Of a DNA stretch of 64,000 nt, positions 40,001-46,903 are shown in pieces. The position numbers and the translations under genes are program-made. Source of the DNA: Coralliovum pocilloporae (GTDB taxonomy: Bacteria; Pseudomonadota; Alphaproteobacteria; Rhizobiales; Cohaesibacteraceae). The notes under the pieces were generated by a model. That model was given only the letters and a program-made list of their open reading frames with translations. It was not told where the DNA came from and made no database searches. The first letter of the stretch is position 1; each line of letters starts with the position of its first letter. The stretch lies in the NCBI RefSeq assembly GCF_030845175.1, contig NZ_CP132542.1, positions 3,073,501-3,137,500 of the forward strand, read 5' to 3'.

Positions 40001-43000
40001 ACGGTCACCTGAAGCAAACGAGCGCCAAACAATCCTGGAATGGTACTCTTGGAGAGTTTTATGATGCACGTCGCAGTGCGTCAGGTGGATACAAGTTCAA
40101 TGCCTATTCTTTCGACCCTGCGAAAGCGAAATCCTTACAAGCGTTCAAAGATCTGAACAAGTTTGTCTTGAAGGATGAATTTGCCAGTGAGGTCGATCGC
40201 CTTGAGGCGCTTGATAAGCGAAACGGGAAGCTGATTATCGATGGTGTCGAGATTTCCCGTGTTGACCTGTATAAACTTGGCGCCAGTGTTGACGGCAAGC
40301 TGATCACTGCGGACACGGATTTCAGCAAGGCCAGCGTCATCAGGGAGTTGAAATTCTCCTCGGAAGGCATTGAAGCGCTCTCCGGTCGTTCCATCAGTGA
40401 TGAAACCGCTGACCAGATCCAGCTTATCCGCGAACGCCTGGAAGGATATAGCGATCCGAAACAGCTTCTTGCTGACAGGTACGTATCGAAATCCGCAGAT
40501 TTAGCTGAAAAAATTCTGACAACCATCAGAAACAATGTTGATGTCATTAAGGCCGGTAAAAGGAAGGCAATCAAGGGTTCCTTATGGACAAAGTTAAATG
40601 CAGCGAATGTTAGTGGAGAGCCGTCAAAGCGGCTCGAGATTGCAAACTCGGTCAGTGAGAAAATGGGCCGAACACTGCAAGGTTATGGTTATCTACAGAC
40701 CTTTCGAGCGATCGCCAATTATGACCGTCGGAATTTGACGGAACAACAGATCAAAGAGTTGGACAAAGACATCGGACTGGCCGGTGGTGGTGTGGCTCTG
40801 GATCTTAGTGACTATGCCTTCACCAAACTTGGTGAAAAGCTCCACACTGTCGGGCAGAAATCACAAAATCGAGGCTTCTATTCGGTCAGTGGTGCAGGAA
40901 CCACGGTTGGTGAAATCAGTGAGCACATTACGAAGCAAAAAACACGGTTAAGTCGCGGAGTTGGTCGTGCAGCTTCACGCCTTGGTAGGTTTGCTGCCCG
41001 GTATGCAGGCCCGGTAATCGGGGTTCTGTCAGCGGGAATTGATATCTACGAGGCCTATCGTTCATTCTCTAAAGTGGCGTCTACCACTGGTAAGAAGCGC
41101 CAGGACGCGATTTTTGGTGGTACTCTCGCAGTGGCCGGGGCTACGGTTGCTATCGGAACCGGTGTCGCAACGGGGGCTGCTGTTGCCATGGCGGCGGCGA
41201 AGTCGGTTCTCTTTAAAATTGGCGTGGTTGGGATGGTTGCCGCCGCGGCTCTCGCCATTGGTGGCGCGATCTATTCTGCTGTTCGACAAGTGGAGCAGTA
41301 TGACAAATACCTAAATCTTTCGAGCGGACAAAAAGTGTCTCTTGGATTCAGACTGTTCTTCGGATTTGGTTTAACGGAGGCAGAGAAGAACAAGATTACC
41401 CAGATTCGTACTCGTAAGAAGGGGCGAGAATTATACGATAAGGCACTTGCGGAAAGCTCCGACAAGATACTGAAAGAAACTGTGGGGCAAGGCGTTACCC
41501 GACATGTTTACAGCAGGGGAAAAATCGACCTCTCCAGGGCATATGGTCTGTATACGATCATGGCCGATAACCCGAATGCAGATAATACCGACTGGGATAG
41601 TGCTGACTCCAGTTTGCTGGTACTTAAACGCAATGTTCGGGGGCGTGATCTGGCAGGGCTTATGGCCCAATACAGGAGGCAAGGCCATCGGGGCGTTTTC
41701 TCCACAAAAAGAACAGGGACCGCATATGATCCTCTTCTCGTGGACATCGATGACAAGGTTGATCTGAATAAGCAAAAAGTACCGTTTTCAAATGGTGTCG
41801 TAAAAGACAAGCAGAGCTTGGCTCACGGTATTAGGAGCGCTATTCAGCAAGTTGTAAATACGTCTCTTTTCAGCAGTGTTGTTGTTCGAGATAAGGGGAC
41901 TTTTTCTCAGGATTCAACCGCATTAATTAACTTGGGTGGCGGTAACGACACTGTTGTTGGTTATAAAAGTAGAAAGAATACTTTCATTTCCAGCTCTGGG
42001 AAGAAAAATTTCCTCGGAGGAGATAAAGACGACACATTCATCTTTATAGATAACCCGACAAAATTCAGCAGGTATGCTGGTGGTGGCGGTGTGAACACTA
42101 TGGTTGTTGAGGGGAACGTTCATTTCACGGAAATTAACATTCTCTATAATTCCAGGTATTTCCCTGCATATACCAATGCCAAGCTTAGTAACGGTGATCT
42201 TATCTATCTTGGTGGTATTGATAATGTGTTTGGCAATGCGAAATTTGCTGAGCGTATTATCGGCTCCGATGCCACGAACATATTGGATGGTCGAGGTGGC
42301 GCCGATGATATAGATGGCAGAGGCGGTAATGATATTATTATTGTCCGGGCCGACAATACGGTACGTGGCGGTTCCGGCAGTGATATCTTCCGGGTTCAGA
42401 AGGAGGGGCAAAAAGATACGACGATCACCATTCATGAGACAGCTTCGACGAAGGATCACAATACAATCTTGTTTGAATATGAAATTGCAGATCTGAAGGA
42501 TGTCAAACTGAACGGAAATAATGTCGAGATTTACTTAAGGAATGGTGCGCATACGACAAAAATCATTCTGATGGATATATACACGGATTCTGGCTCTGGC
42601 GGAAAGCGCAGAACAGATCGCCTGTTCTCCCTGGTTACCAAGGATGGGTTTACGCTTGTCCCGCGTTGGCAGCAGGAGCTGTCCAGAAATGCAAATGGTC
42701 TACTGGAGCCGTTCAATAACAAGTTTTTTGCGCGCTATATTCCAGAGGCTGACAGAGTGAAAGACGGAACTGTTACCGCTGTCGAATTGTATGAATCAGC
42801 CTTTGTAGATTTCAGTAGTACAGGTGTTGTGAATGTCGACACTGATAAGCAAAGGCGCATGATCAAGTTACCGAAGCTGGCAACTTTGATGCTTGAGGGC
42901 AGTTCTCAAAACGACACGATTGTCGGAACCAAATCAGCCAACTTAATTCGAGGGTTTGGAGGAAATGATCGTTTCGTAGGCGGGGAAGGAAGCGATACCT

Positions 43001-45105
43001 ATGCCGTCTATATCAATGAAGCAGAGGTCAATAACAAAAAGCTGGCTGTTTCTAAATTCACCAGAACAGATACCGGTGTCAAAACTATTGATAACTCTGC
43101 CAAAGGCCGATCCGTGCCAGACAAGAAAGGCGGAAGCAAAACTGAATATGACCAGGATTATCTTGTCTATTCGGTAGATCGCTCAAAGATCGGATATAGA
43201 ACAGAGGGTAATGATCTCGTTATCTTCTATAAGCCAAATGAAGATCGGGCCGCCAAGGTCGTATTGAAGAATTTCCTGCTTGGCGAGCAATATCGTCATA
43301 TCTCCCTGATTGATGCTTCCGGAGCTTCGTTCAAAATCGGGGTAGACAAGGATGGCTCAGCATATCTGTCCAAAGCCGGCCTCCTGCTTGGCTCCAGCAA
43401 AGCTGATAAGATAAAAACCTCCTTTGCTTCGACAAGAGTCCTGGCAGGTGACGGGCATGATCGCATCGAAGGGCAGTCCAGATTGGGTGTCGAGGGTCAC
43501 TCCCTGTACGGTGGACGTGGTGACGACAAAATGGCCACGACAGACGGTGACGACACGCATATCGGCGGTGAAGGTAAAGACATTATGGTCGATACGCGCG
43601 GGGATGGTATTTTTGTCGGCGGGAAAGGAGCTGATGAAATACGCTTCGCGGCGAACGCAGAGGGACTAAAACTGGTTGATGTCTCAAGTAAAGACAAGGA
43701 GATCGATATTATATGGCTGCCATTTGCTTTGGAGAAAGCGAACTTTGTTCGCCAGGGCGATAATCTGCTTATCCAGGGTCAGGCAGTTGAAGGGAGGAAA
43801 GGTAAACTCCTGAATGTTGCAATCAAGGATTATTTCCGTTCGGAGAAGTACCGTAGAGTCGAACTGCGATCATATGACGTGAAATCACTGGACAAGAATG
43901 CATCTTACCCGGATCGGTATTGGGGGAAACTCAAGTCAGTGGATCGTATCACGTCAACAGAGCTTTATAAAACTTCAAAAGTCGCAAGTGTTTATGGGAA
44001 AGTTCAGGAGGATACTTATTATGCGGTGAATGGTACCAGCGACAATGATGTCATGGCCATTCCAGATAGTGCTCCGAAAACCAAGGATGGAGTAGTCGTC
44101 TTCAATGGTCTTGGCGGAAACGATCGGGTCCGCGGAAGTAAGCACAATGATCGTATTAATCCTGGTGCCGGTGCCGACACAGTTGATGGCGGTGCAGGCG
44201 ATGATGAGTTCATCCTGACAGGCGCAAATGTTTACAGTGACAACAACAAAGATGGATTGTTGCGCAGTCATGTAGACGATCTGTCAGGCGGAACTGGCAC
44301 CGATACTGTGTCGATATCCAGCTCAGGATTGTCCTATCGTCCAGGTGCGCGGTTTGCTCCGACAACAACGTATTATTCTGCACCTGCCGTCGGCAAGGGC
44401 GAGATCATTGAGACGCACCTCACAGGGCATTCCTATCGCATTGATCTGAAGGCAGGAACGATCGACTATTCCTATAACCGTTTCTACAAGAGGTATCGGG
44501 CAGGTGTATTCTACAATTATGCAGACACTCAAGTGCTTCGGATCGCAAAACTGAAGGGTATTGAGAATGTAATAGGTTCTGATCTGAACGACTATATTGT
44601 CGGAAATGCAGCGAAGAACCATGTCAGGGCCGGTGCCGGTGATGACTATATCGAACTTGGCGCCGGTGACGATCGAGCAGATGGAGGGGCGGGTAATGAT
44701 ACTTATGCGTTCTTCCGTGGCGATGGGAGCGACCAGATTACCGACAATTCGGGTGATCATGACAAAATCATCTACAAGGATGGTAAGTCGGGTTCCTTTA
44801 AAGCCAGCGATTTCTGGTTTAGGCGAGCTGGCGACGATCTCGAGATACTGTTGAAATCGAGCAAAAGCGCTATTGGTTCCACGCCGTCAGATCGTCAGTT
44901 GGTTCGAGGTTATTTTGCGTCGGACAAAAATAAAATTGAGACAATAGAGGCCGGTGGCAAGAGGCTCGCCTCTGCCAATATTGATCAATTGGTCTCGGCT
45001 ATGGCAGGGCATTCCAGCTTTGATTATTCCGCCACAGCTACAGGGTCTCAAAGAACGGTTCAGCAAGAAGTCAATCGACTTTGGTCAAGCGTGACTTCTT
45101 CATGA
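31090..45105 (+). CDS. Giant RTX protein with four YopT/C58-like cysteine-protease domains
   Basis: This is a 4671-residue protein starting at GTG, with AAGGAG eight bases upstream. Four regions each show a Cys, a His in an H-[AMS]-x-[SAV] strand and an Asp in a [FY][FY]DP[ND]-like turn: C66/H254/D278, C737/H897/D922, C1826/H1988/D2008 and C2821/H2927/D2946. This is the triad layout of YopT-type (C58) peptidases. Repeated linker modules separate them. Residues about 3303-3400 are strongly hydrophobic, as in translocation segments of large toxins. GGxGxD-type calcium-binding repeats are scattered over about 3610-4580, and a DQLVSAMAG segment near 4632 resembles type I secretion targeting ends. 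It is followed by a type I secretion operon. There is no classical MARTX N-terminal repeat region or recognisable inositol-phosphate-activated protease. Protease assignment is by motif only. Confidence 0.85.
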   Translation: MKIFDAGNFFKFDQELDMYRGRTVISKYMADYAREIYDKSDKGYFKSDPQPPIYINARYYNISPNCVGITQWFLREYAAGNSNGGGGLESGISFLQFLKQAAESRDEFYMNLDYPGGSVENNEDSADFGDKSHVNMDSQGSIDRSKEYHVDLIRTHFERQYLRENSREFLKPIVDVSAGQRAEFHPTKLTSDGSRMTRVDDFNSRDQEHGLQRITPFRNKYMVNNVDYYGIEEFFDRIKKIDDTVYFKLIGSGHAYSVIVDSYYNDNGSKSLRYIVFDPDEGVKINNNIVEFNKFFRHRIESDKNDPNRRVLSYNTNYIPLDRDIGSNRLPDSERHPYAVGLIEYKPGNVNSLSLFQNYRKQLNNYVLKKLVDHDLNIRFTADFAGKIVDFDDHRIKLVIRDLGSRTRKFLNVVVPRSDFLRLPDNNDLSEISKILRSTNSRALFDGRESGATVAFSANEGSWSLVDNEKSSDKAAGADKASQSVEVSFEKGIPVYRDPDDPTRRIRLTRSVVTKLVQSPGGEAVLKAMHDGFTGTVRLDGVSLEADLPALQEKLSKVKNARVPFADPVARDKVFGSLDPVQLLKGIRDKQVSFGRLTEAQKHILAEYFPDSSGETYDEAEVLRRAHAEEETKRFERSVKQAEQEKPSGLISALERLKVGPRALRVSKAGADNEGPSTAPRSIFDIDPHSPDSKEILRFNQNKILKGGDLQKTQQQIVDYFYKGHVRKHAREIDGLCFGLSHQFLREYRTGGERGARNFLAWLQEIQRAYARHENPGGLLKRDSAKPDIILNIVNDARAAYARQTLYQALFPILKDQIFQISSDFKSPIDPELTGKRATEVLEVLHNRQGLQSKRSFDLGKKFRTNDDYEAYGVEELMNKLDSLTESQYVTVKTPIHMMAIVVDVTQDHSSGEYKRTFTFFDPNHGVRKFNNIDIFRKTIVGFYGMSHVREELGVVSANKLNVLQLIFKGGLKRKTIRNTKDQSFGLGVKFYSEKSIEKESVYENLIRKSKDYILNKIKNDKSKIQIDKDFHAVLKYFDDNSVDMHVRHKDGTYIRVLGARNSAHEIESSLTRITNHISQLYLRKMLIERGGARFAKFALLTAGRMLHAVRIEPGISYLGSLRYKDSVLISDQEGRLSPFVRNFDAIVNDNNNRQLIQRLFEVDSGFRRVFANEIVNKIERNILGKGINDLDRGDVQKLINEIRIKFGNISSDLSDVKFNELEKNNIKSEHLLGIIESIIDDETKKKFKLLQEVHQEYLTRSRAAFEDGDRQFRTFRLRDGFLLVEDGKNWRVVPASIRNELLEREGSRLGDLIRNGYSGEFKVVKPLSTYSISQLRNLSGLPLESSIDFDRIAASPYKGDDFKQILMANIDVSALNARQILILEAQFLKLSQGDSDYHNIDAAKLKAALTNAAERDQAIEAYNKKVTDEIKQRKSSAEVLYKGRGRAEAGGVSSLDPVEILKGIRDKRASFDDLSYNQKRVLAKHFPDSSGKTYDEAEVLRRAHTEGEIERFEQDIKQAKKPSDKAAGPDKAPQSVEISFEKGIPVYKDPDDPARRIRLTRTVVRKLVQSPGGDAVLKAMHDGFTGNIRLDGVSLETDIPALREKLSKVKNARNPFSDPIARDKVFESLDPVEVLKGIRDKRVSFNGLTEAQKHILAEHFPDRSGETFDKAEVLRRVETEGEIERFEEDVKKLKKAKPVGEIDTPEKTQAESETPNTKKAGANVGDRDTKPSPDPQSKGQAKVGGQETPDKRQDVQPIRWGERQMPNRSRSSNPFFPAPTEYEVRYNQNDFMRRSGLFTPVIRRKFFSGIDDPGSGVSPLRCGSCAALSNLYNLSLRLGGLKGATEFLEGLEAALRAMEEPDSNIDATQPNSIAEWEKLYLMKARRANTQDFLVDVLALQVFQRFDSIPFETSQSGREPTDSAAFLKKFMRDHGLELVSRDVSGASGSDSRVRDTGSFFEPMTFREILNQLASSNKNLHFNIENNFHSMSINLLVDESGGRKFGFFDPNHGSRWFDDIENFRRFFTDYIRSPEFIALSGESTVKSVTEYIRRGLHGSLGGYSNFGAGMQPTDLALMVHKYEATVTQKQSIFGEKFYKEKNYFLSQMLTGEKRIVIKDTVGRRMTAKVIGFDDVNVTLRVFLGTDSASNNGRYIDITTSRGDLYSPSSALTDFDLQIYTREDQVRKLVAESPGGRFTLLPAGANKSSEFVLGRPITSAQETMLIPIEEIARQSRSRTDSLIKAFFQTSPDDGDRYEYFKKIFETDSGFRRRLLASATMETELRSALVTSGSLRPGEDWSAVFKRIVDYYTEIPADTDRLRERPRHLDVIANNLPGLQRVNRDLVRRLEMVSRVRNDVATQISRAGGVDVPPALRRNEILIDRGHMVLSVKTTRDGQSTWVKVRLPVNLHHEIFALEGRRLVKALRDSLDAGGQSATRFILREGLITQNVRNELEALAERRGAKGDAAFDQALSKRFSAMKKSGYKDFDPTELINRVADGRLPVPDLSPGQLLILNKLFPPKGEVGSNASPDGWFSMHTLRARAGMETNRLRTEWEKWSRYVSGQVTRKDVGAPPDPAPQLPGTPDQGRKNLRDRVLRKYLKSRKTTRFTIELKNGKPFLDGIALTDDFMEFLAERVRPGVYDALADTMKAKISVSFPIDSKQLPSVKVLKRLATEEFGGQQKGSPKPGTSGGDGPRLLGSNRRVYLKEVVKELKAGTRNWDTLSSYQKILLSHEYGSIEQAHSALMKTGEALPDSKIPSAQERIQRLAAWQDVGQEATLGFGRIIDRIKGLSSRPKVTYAPQSIFIGAVDDRSSRNLKGECNHLGLAYLSTLSHGSDGDGRTRFLEGLFVHSDILSRIGDGNRNVSSREFEEAEKFRKRLAALGQYDYENSSAGVLTSEGDLSLKQIVDKLAQANGDAYYQVNTGNHAMVLGKRTINGQDHYYFYDPNFAEVEFTDKNSKKAADALKKAIDGHLKQTSAKQSWNGTLGEFYDARRSASGGYKFNAYSFDPAKAKSLQAFKDLNKFVLKDEFASEVDRLEALDKRNGKLIIDGVEISRVDLYKLGASVDGKLITADTDFSKASVIRELKFSSEGIEALSGRSISDETADQIQLIRERLEGYSDPKQLLADRYVSKSADLAEKILTTIRNNVDVIKAGKRKAIKGSLWTKLNAANVSGEPSKRLEIANSVSEKMGRTLQGYGYLQTFRAIANYDRRNLTEQQIKELDKDIGLAGGGVALDLSDYAFTKLGEKLHTVGQKSQNRGFYSVSGAGTTVGEISEHITKQKTRLSRGVGRAASRLGRFAARYAGPVIGVLSAGIDIYEAYRSFSKVASTTGKKRQDAIFGGTLAVAGATVAIGTGVATGAAVAMAAAKSVLFKIGVVGMVAAAALAIGGAIYSAVRQVEQYDKYLNLSSGQKVSLGFRLFFGFGLTEAEKNKITQIRTRKKGRELYDKALAESSDKILKETVGQGVTRHVYSRGKIDLSRAYGLYTIMADNPNADNTDWDSADSSLLVLKRNVRGRDLAGLMAQYRRQGHRGVFSTKRTGTAYDPLLVDIDDKVDLNKQKVPFSNGVVKDKQSLAHGIRSAIQQVVNTSLFSSVVVRDKGTFSQDSTALINLGGGNDTVVGYKSRKNTFISSSGKKNFLGGDKDDTFIFIDNPTKFSRYAGGGGVNTMVVEGNVHFTEINILYNSRYFPAYTNAKLSNGDLIYLGGIDNVFGNAKFAERIIGSDATNILDGRGGADDIDGRGGNDIIIVRADNTVRGGSGSDIFRVQKEGQKDTTITIHETASTKDHNTILFEYEIADLKDVKLNGNNVEIYLRNGAHTTKIILMDIYTDSGSGGKRRTDRLFSLVTKDGFTLVPRWQQELSRNANGLLEPFNNKFFARYIPEADRVKDGTVTAVELYESAFVDFSSTGVVNVDTDKQRRMIKLPKLATLMLEGSSQNDTIVGTKSANLIRGFGGNDRFVGGEGSDTYAVYINEAEVNNKKLAVSKFTRTDTGVKTIDNSAKGRSVPDKKGGSKTEYDQDYLVYSVDRSKIGYRTEGNDLVIFYKPNEDRAAKVVLKNFLLGEQYRHISLIDASGASFKIGVDKDGSAYLSKAGLLLGSSKADKIKTSFASTRVLAGDGHDRIEGQSRLGVEGHSLYGGRGDDKMATTDGDDTHIGGEGKDIMVDTRGDGIFVGGKGADEIRFAANAEGLKLVDVSSKDKEIDIIWLPFALEKANFVRQGDNLLIQGQAVEGRKGKLLNVAIKDYFRSEKYRRVELRSYDVKSLDKNASYPDRYWGKLKSVDRITSTELYKTSKVASVYGKVQEDTYYAVNGTSDNDVMAIPDSAPKTKDGVVVFNGLGGNDRVRGSKHNDRINPGAGADTVDGGAGDDEFILTGANVYSDNNKDGLLRSHVDDLSGGTGTDTVSISSSGLSYRPGARFAPTTTYYSAPAVGKGEIIETHLTGHSYRIDLKAGTIDYSYNRFYKRYRAGVFYNYADTQVLRIAKLKGIENVIGSDLNDYIVGNAAKNHVRAGAGDDYIELGAGDDRADGGAGNDTYAFFRGDGSDQITDNSGDHDKIIYKDGKSGSFKASDFWFRRAGDDLEILLKSSKSAIGSTPSDRQLVRGYFASDKNKIETIEAGGKRLASANIDQLVSAMAGHSSFDYSATATGSQRTVQQEVNRLWSSVTSS
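32501..33000 (+). repeat. Intragenic duplication, copy 1 (linker module)
   Basis: This block aligns with 35657-36156 at a constant offset of 3156 bases with no gaps, and by eye about four fifths of bases match. It encodes a beta-like part (FEKGIPVY to FTGTVRLDGVSL) and a helical part (SLDPVQLLKGIRDK to FPDSSGETYDEAEVLRRA). It lies between the first and second protease-like domains. Confidence 0.85.
35657..36156 (+). repeat. Intragenic duplication, copy 2 (linker module)
   Basis: This is the second copy of the block at 32501-33000. A further partial copy of its helical half (SLDPVEILKGIRDKRASF) precedes it at about 35449-35640, so one linker here carries the helical unit twice. Weaker relatives of the unit recur near 38550 and 39210. 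Confidence 0.85.
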
Positions 45106-45182
45106 GCTTATCAATCACAATCCAAAACCGGGAGATTCTGCTGAATACGATTTTTTTCTAATAAAATTAGAGAGAGATATTT

Positions 45183-45401
45183 ATGTCGATCAAACTTTTT
45201 TTGAACCCTAATGCAGGGATTAGCGCTTCTAACCCCATATTTTCGATGAGAAAAGCGCGATTTTTCACAAAGTGCTTAGTGCTTCAGCCAGGGCTTGTGG
45301 CGCTGAACACCCTGTCAAATGCTGTTCATTCGAGTTGTCTGAGGGCAAGCAGGCGCTCGGGCGCTCGACATTCGAGATTAGCCGAATTGCGCCATTTCTG
45401 A
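45183..45401 (+). CDS. Uncharacterised 72-residue ORF with a decayed duplicate downstream
   Basis: The frame starts with ATG after AGAGAGAGA about six bases upstream. I do not recognise the product. Its last 38 codons (from QPGLVALN to AELRHF-stop) align in frame with 46557-46673, which ends SELRYF-stop. Conservation of frame and stop argues that a coding sequence lies behind both copies, but the protein has no known motif and coding may be lost. It sits between the toxin gene and the outer-membrane protein gene. Confidence 0.3.
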   Translation: MSIKLFLNPNAGISASNPIFSMRKARFFTKCLVLQPGLVALNTLSNAVHSSCLRASRRSGARHSRLAELRHF

Positions 45402-45424
45402 ACCTGGTGATCTGGCAGCGCCCC
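45285..45424. repeat. Diverged direct repeat, copy 1, before the outer-membrane protein gene
   Basis: About 140 bases match 46551-46695 imperfectly, best in GGCAAGCAGG and GAATTGCGCCATTTCTGAAC. The two copies bracket the outer-membrane protein gene in the same orientation. Confidence 0.55.
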
Positions 45425-45488
45425 TGCATGTGAGTTCGCGTAAATAATACGCCGTTTGCTATATTATTTAGTATAATTAAGGTTTGTC

Positions 45489-46517
45489 ATGTATATTGAA
45501 AATTATCATGCCGTTAATATTACGGATAAGTCTCTTTTTTACTCTAAGGCCGCATTCTCGATTCTGGCGGGCACTATGTTTGTGCTTTTGACGAGTGCGG
45601 CCAACAGCGCAGATATCATTGAACACCAAGCGACAGCTGATGCCCCGGCAGTTAGCGAAATCGGTCCGGTATATGAGGGAAGTGTGTGGGGAGGCTATCT
45701 TTCGCGCAGCGGTAGCGGTCTGAATGAGTCTGGTCCCCCACGAACAGAGATCGAGGATTTTCCGCTCATGGGCGCGGGTGTGTTGCTGTCATTACCTGTT
45801 CATGAGAACTGGCTGGTTCAATTTGAGCTCGCCGGTGAAAATGCGTTCAATAACAGCGATATCAGGGGTGTACCCGCTAATGATACCTACAACGGCGGTT
45901 TTACTGGCGGCGGCCATGTAGCCTATATCCATGGCAACTTTCTGTTTGGCGTCTTTGGTGGAGCCGGACGGACTTACTTCACCGCCGCGAGTGCAAATCA
46001 GGATGCCACCCAATGGCTGGCAGGCGGTGAAGCCAGATATATGGTGGACAAATTTTCGTTTGCTGCCCAGATTGGATACCTTGATACCAACTCCCAAAAT
46101 CAGGAAACACTGGCGGACACAGCCTTTGTAAAACTCTCCGCAAAAGGCTTTTTTAATGACGGACGCTCCTCGATCGGCGGTGGTATCGGCTATGCGGATG
46201 GAACACAGGACGCTGATAATCGTCCTGGGGCAAAGGATCCGACAACTCTGGTGATGTGGGACGTGACGCTGGAGCATCAGCTGGACATGCTCTCAATTGG
46301 GGACACCGCGGGTTCGGTGTTCGTTTCTTATCAGGGTGTCCATGTCGATGAGAATGGTAGCACCGGAGCTTCAGATAGAGTGACAGATCAGGGCATATAT
46401 GCCGGTCTTAGGTTTCGCTTCGGCGCCAACCAGAGCCTCCATCAGCGTGAAAGGCAAACTGCGCCCAGCCTTCCCAATGTTCATCGTTGGCTTGGAGCTG
46501 TGCCAGCGGTTGACTGA
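45489..46517 (+). CDS. Outer-membrane beta-barrel protein of the toxin locus
   Basis: The 342-residue protein has a signal peptide: a basic/polar N-terminus, hydrophobic AAFSILAGTMFVLLTSA and a likely cleavage after ANSA near residue 40. The mature part alternates hydrophobic and polar residues in Gly- and aromatic-rich strands (WGGYLSRSGSG, GGHVAYIHGNFLFGVFGGAG, GIYAGLRFRFG), typical of a transmembrane beta-barrel. The barrel seems to end at about residue 320, followed by a polar tail instead of the usual terminal Phe. It is not a TolC homologue. Position between toxin and exporter suggests a role in surface retention, export or self-protection, which is inference. AAGG lies six bases before the ATG. 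Confidence 0.7.
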   Translation: MYIENYHAVNITDKSLFYSKAAFSILAGTMFVLLTSAANSADIIEHQATADAPAVSEIGPVYEGSVWGGYLSRSGSGLNESGPPRTEIEDFPLMGAGVLLSLPVHENWLVQFELAGENAFNNSDIRGVPANDTYNGGFTGGGHVAYIHGNFLFGVFGGAGRTYFTAASANQDATQWLAGGEARYMVDKFSFAAQIGYLDTNSQNQETLADTAFVKLSAKGFFNDGRSSIGGGIGYADGTQDADNRPGAKDPTTLVMWDVTLEHQLDMLSIGDTAGSVFVSYQGVHVDENGSTGASDRVTDQGIYAGLRFRFGANQSLHQRERQTAPSLPNVHRWLGAVPAVD

Positions 46518-46903
46518 AGCGTAGCGCTATAAGCGTGATCAGTCTGCTAGCCCTCTATGGCAGGACATCGAGCTTTGAATATTCTGCCAGATGCCATGCA
46601 TTTGGGTGCCCTGGGAGCAAGCAAGCTCTTGGGGTTCTGGCATCCGGAATTATCAGAATTGCGCTATTTCTGAACAGGCCGTTTGGCAGCGCTTTTGTGT
46701 ATGACGCTCAAACAAGCGATACGCAGATCTCTGAGTGGCACGACAATACTCAAGGTGGCTTTGCAGATTCATCCGGGAAGTTCTTGAAGGCCAGGCTTTG
46801 GGCGGCAGCTTGTAATGGTCTTGTCTTTGAGACGCTTGCCCGATTCTTTTCCGCCGTTCGTGAGCCGGATATCGAGCCGTTCGGATTATGACAGGGATAT
46901 CAT
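46518..46903. other. 386-bp region between outer-membrane protein and exporter genes
   Basis: It holds the second copy of the diverged repeat and a 118-codon open frame (46535-46891, GTG start, no clear ribosome-binding site) that I do not recognise. The alternative 38-codon frame at 46557-46673 is the one conserved with the upstream copy. I treat the stretch as decayed coding sequence rather than a gene. Confidence 0.4.
46551..46695. repeat. Diverged direct repeat, copy 2, after the outer-membrane protein gene
   Basis: It matches 45285-45424. The in-frame peptide from RALNILPDAMH to SELRYF-stop aligns with the C-terminus of the 72-residue frame upstream. Confidence 0.55.

Noticed and set aside
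31090-45105. Sequencing frameshift or fusion of several genes as an explanation for the 14-kb frame
   Set aside because: The frame is uninterrupted, internal linkers are duplicated in frame, and the order protease, hydrophobic segment, RTX repeats, secretion end makes sense as one protein.
45471-45480. TATAAT at 45473-45478 as promoter of the barrel gene
   Set aside because: It is only ten bases before the start codon, leaving almost no leader, and no -35 box lies at a proper distance.
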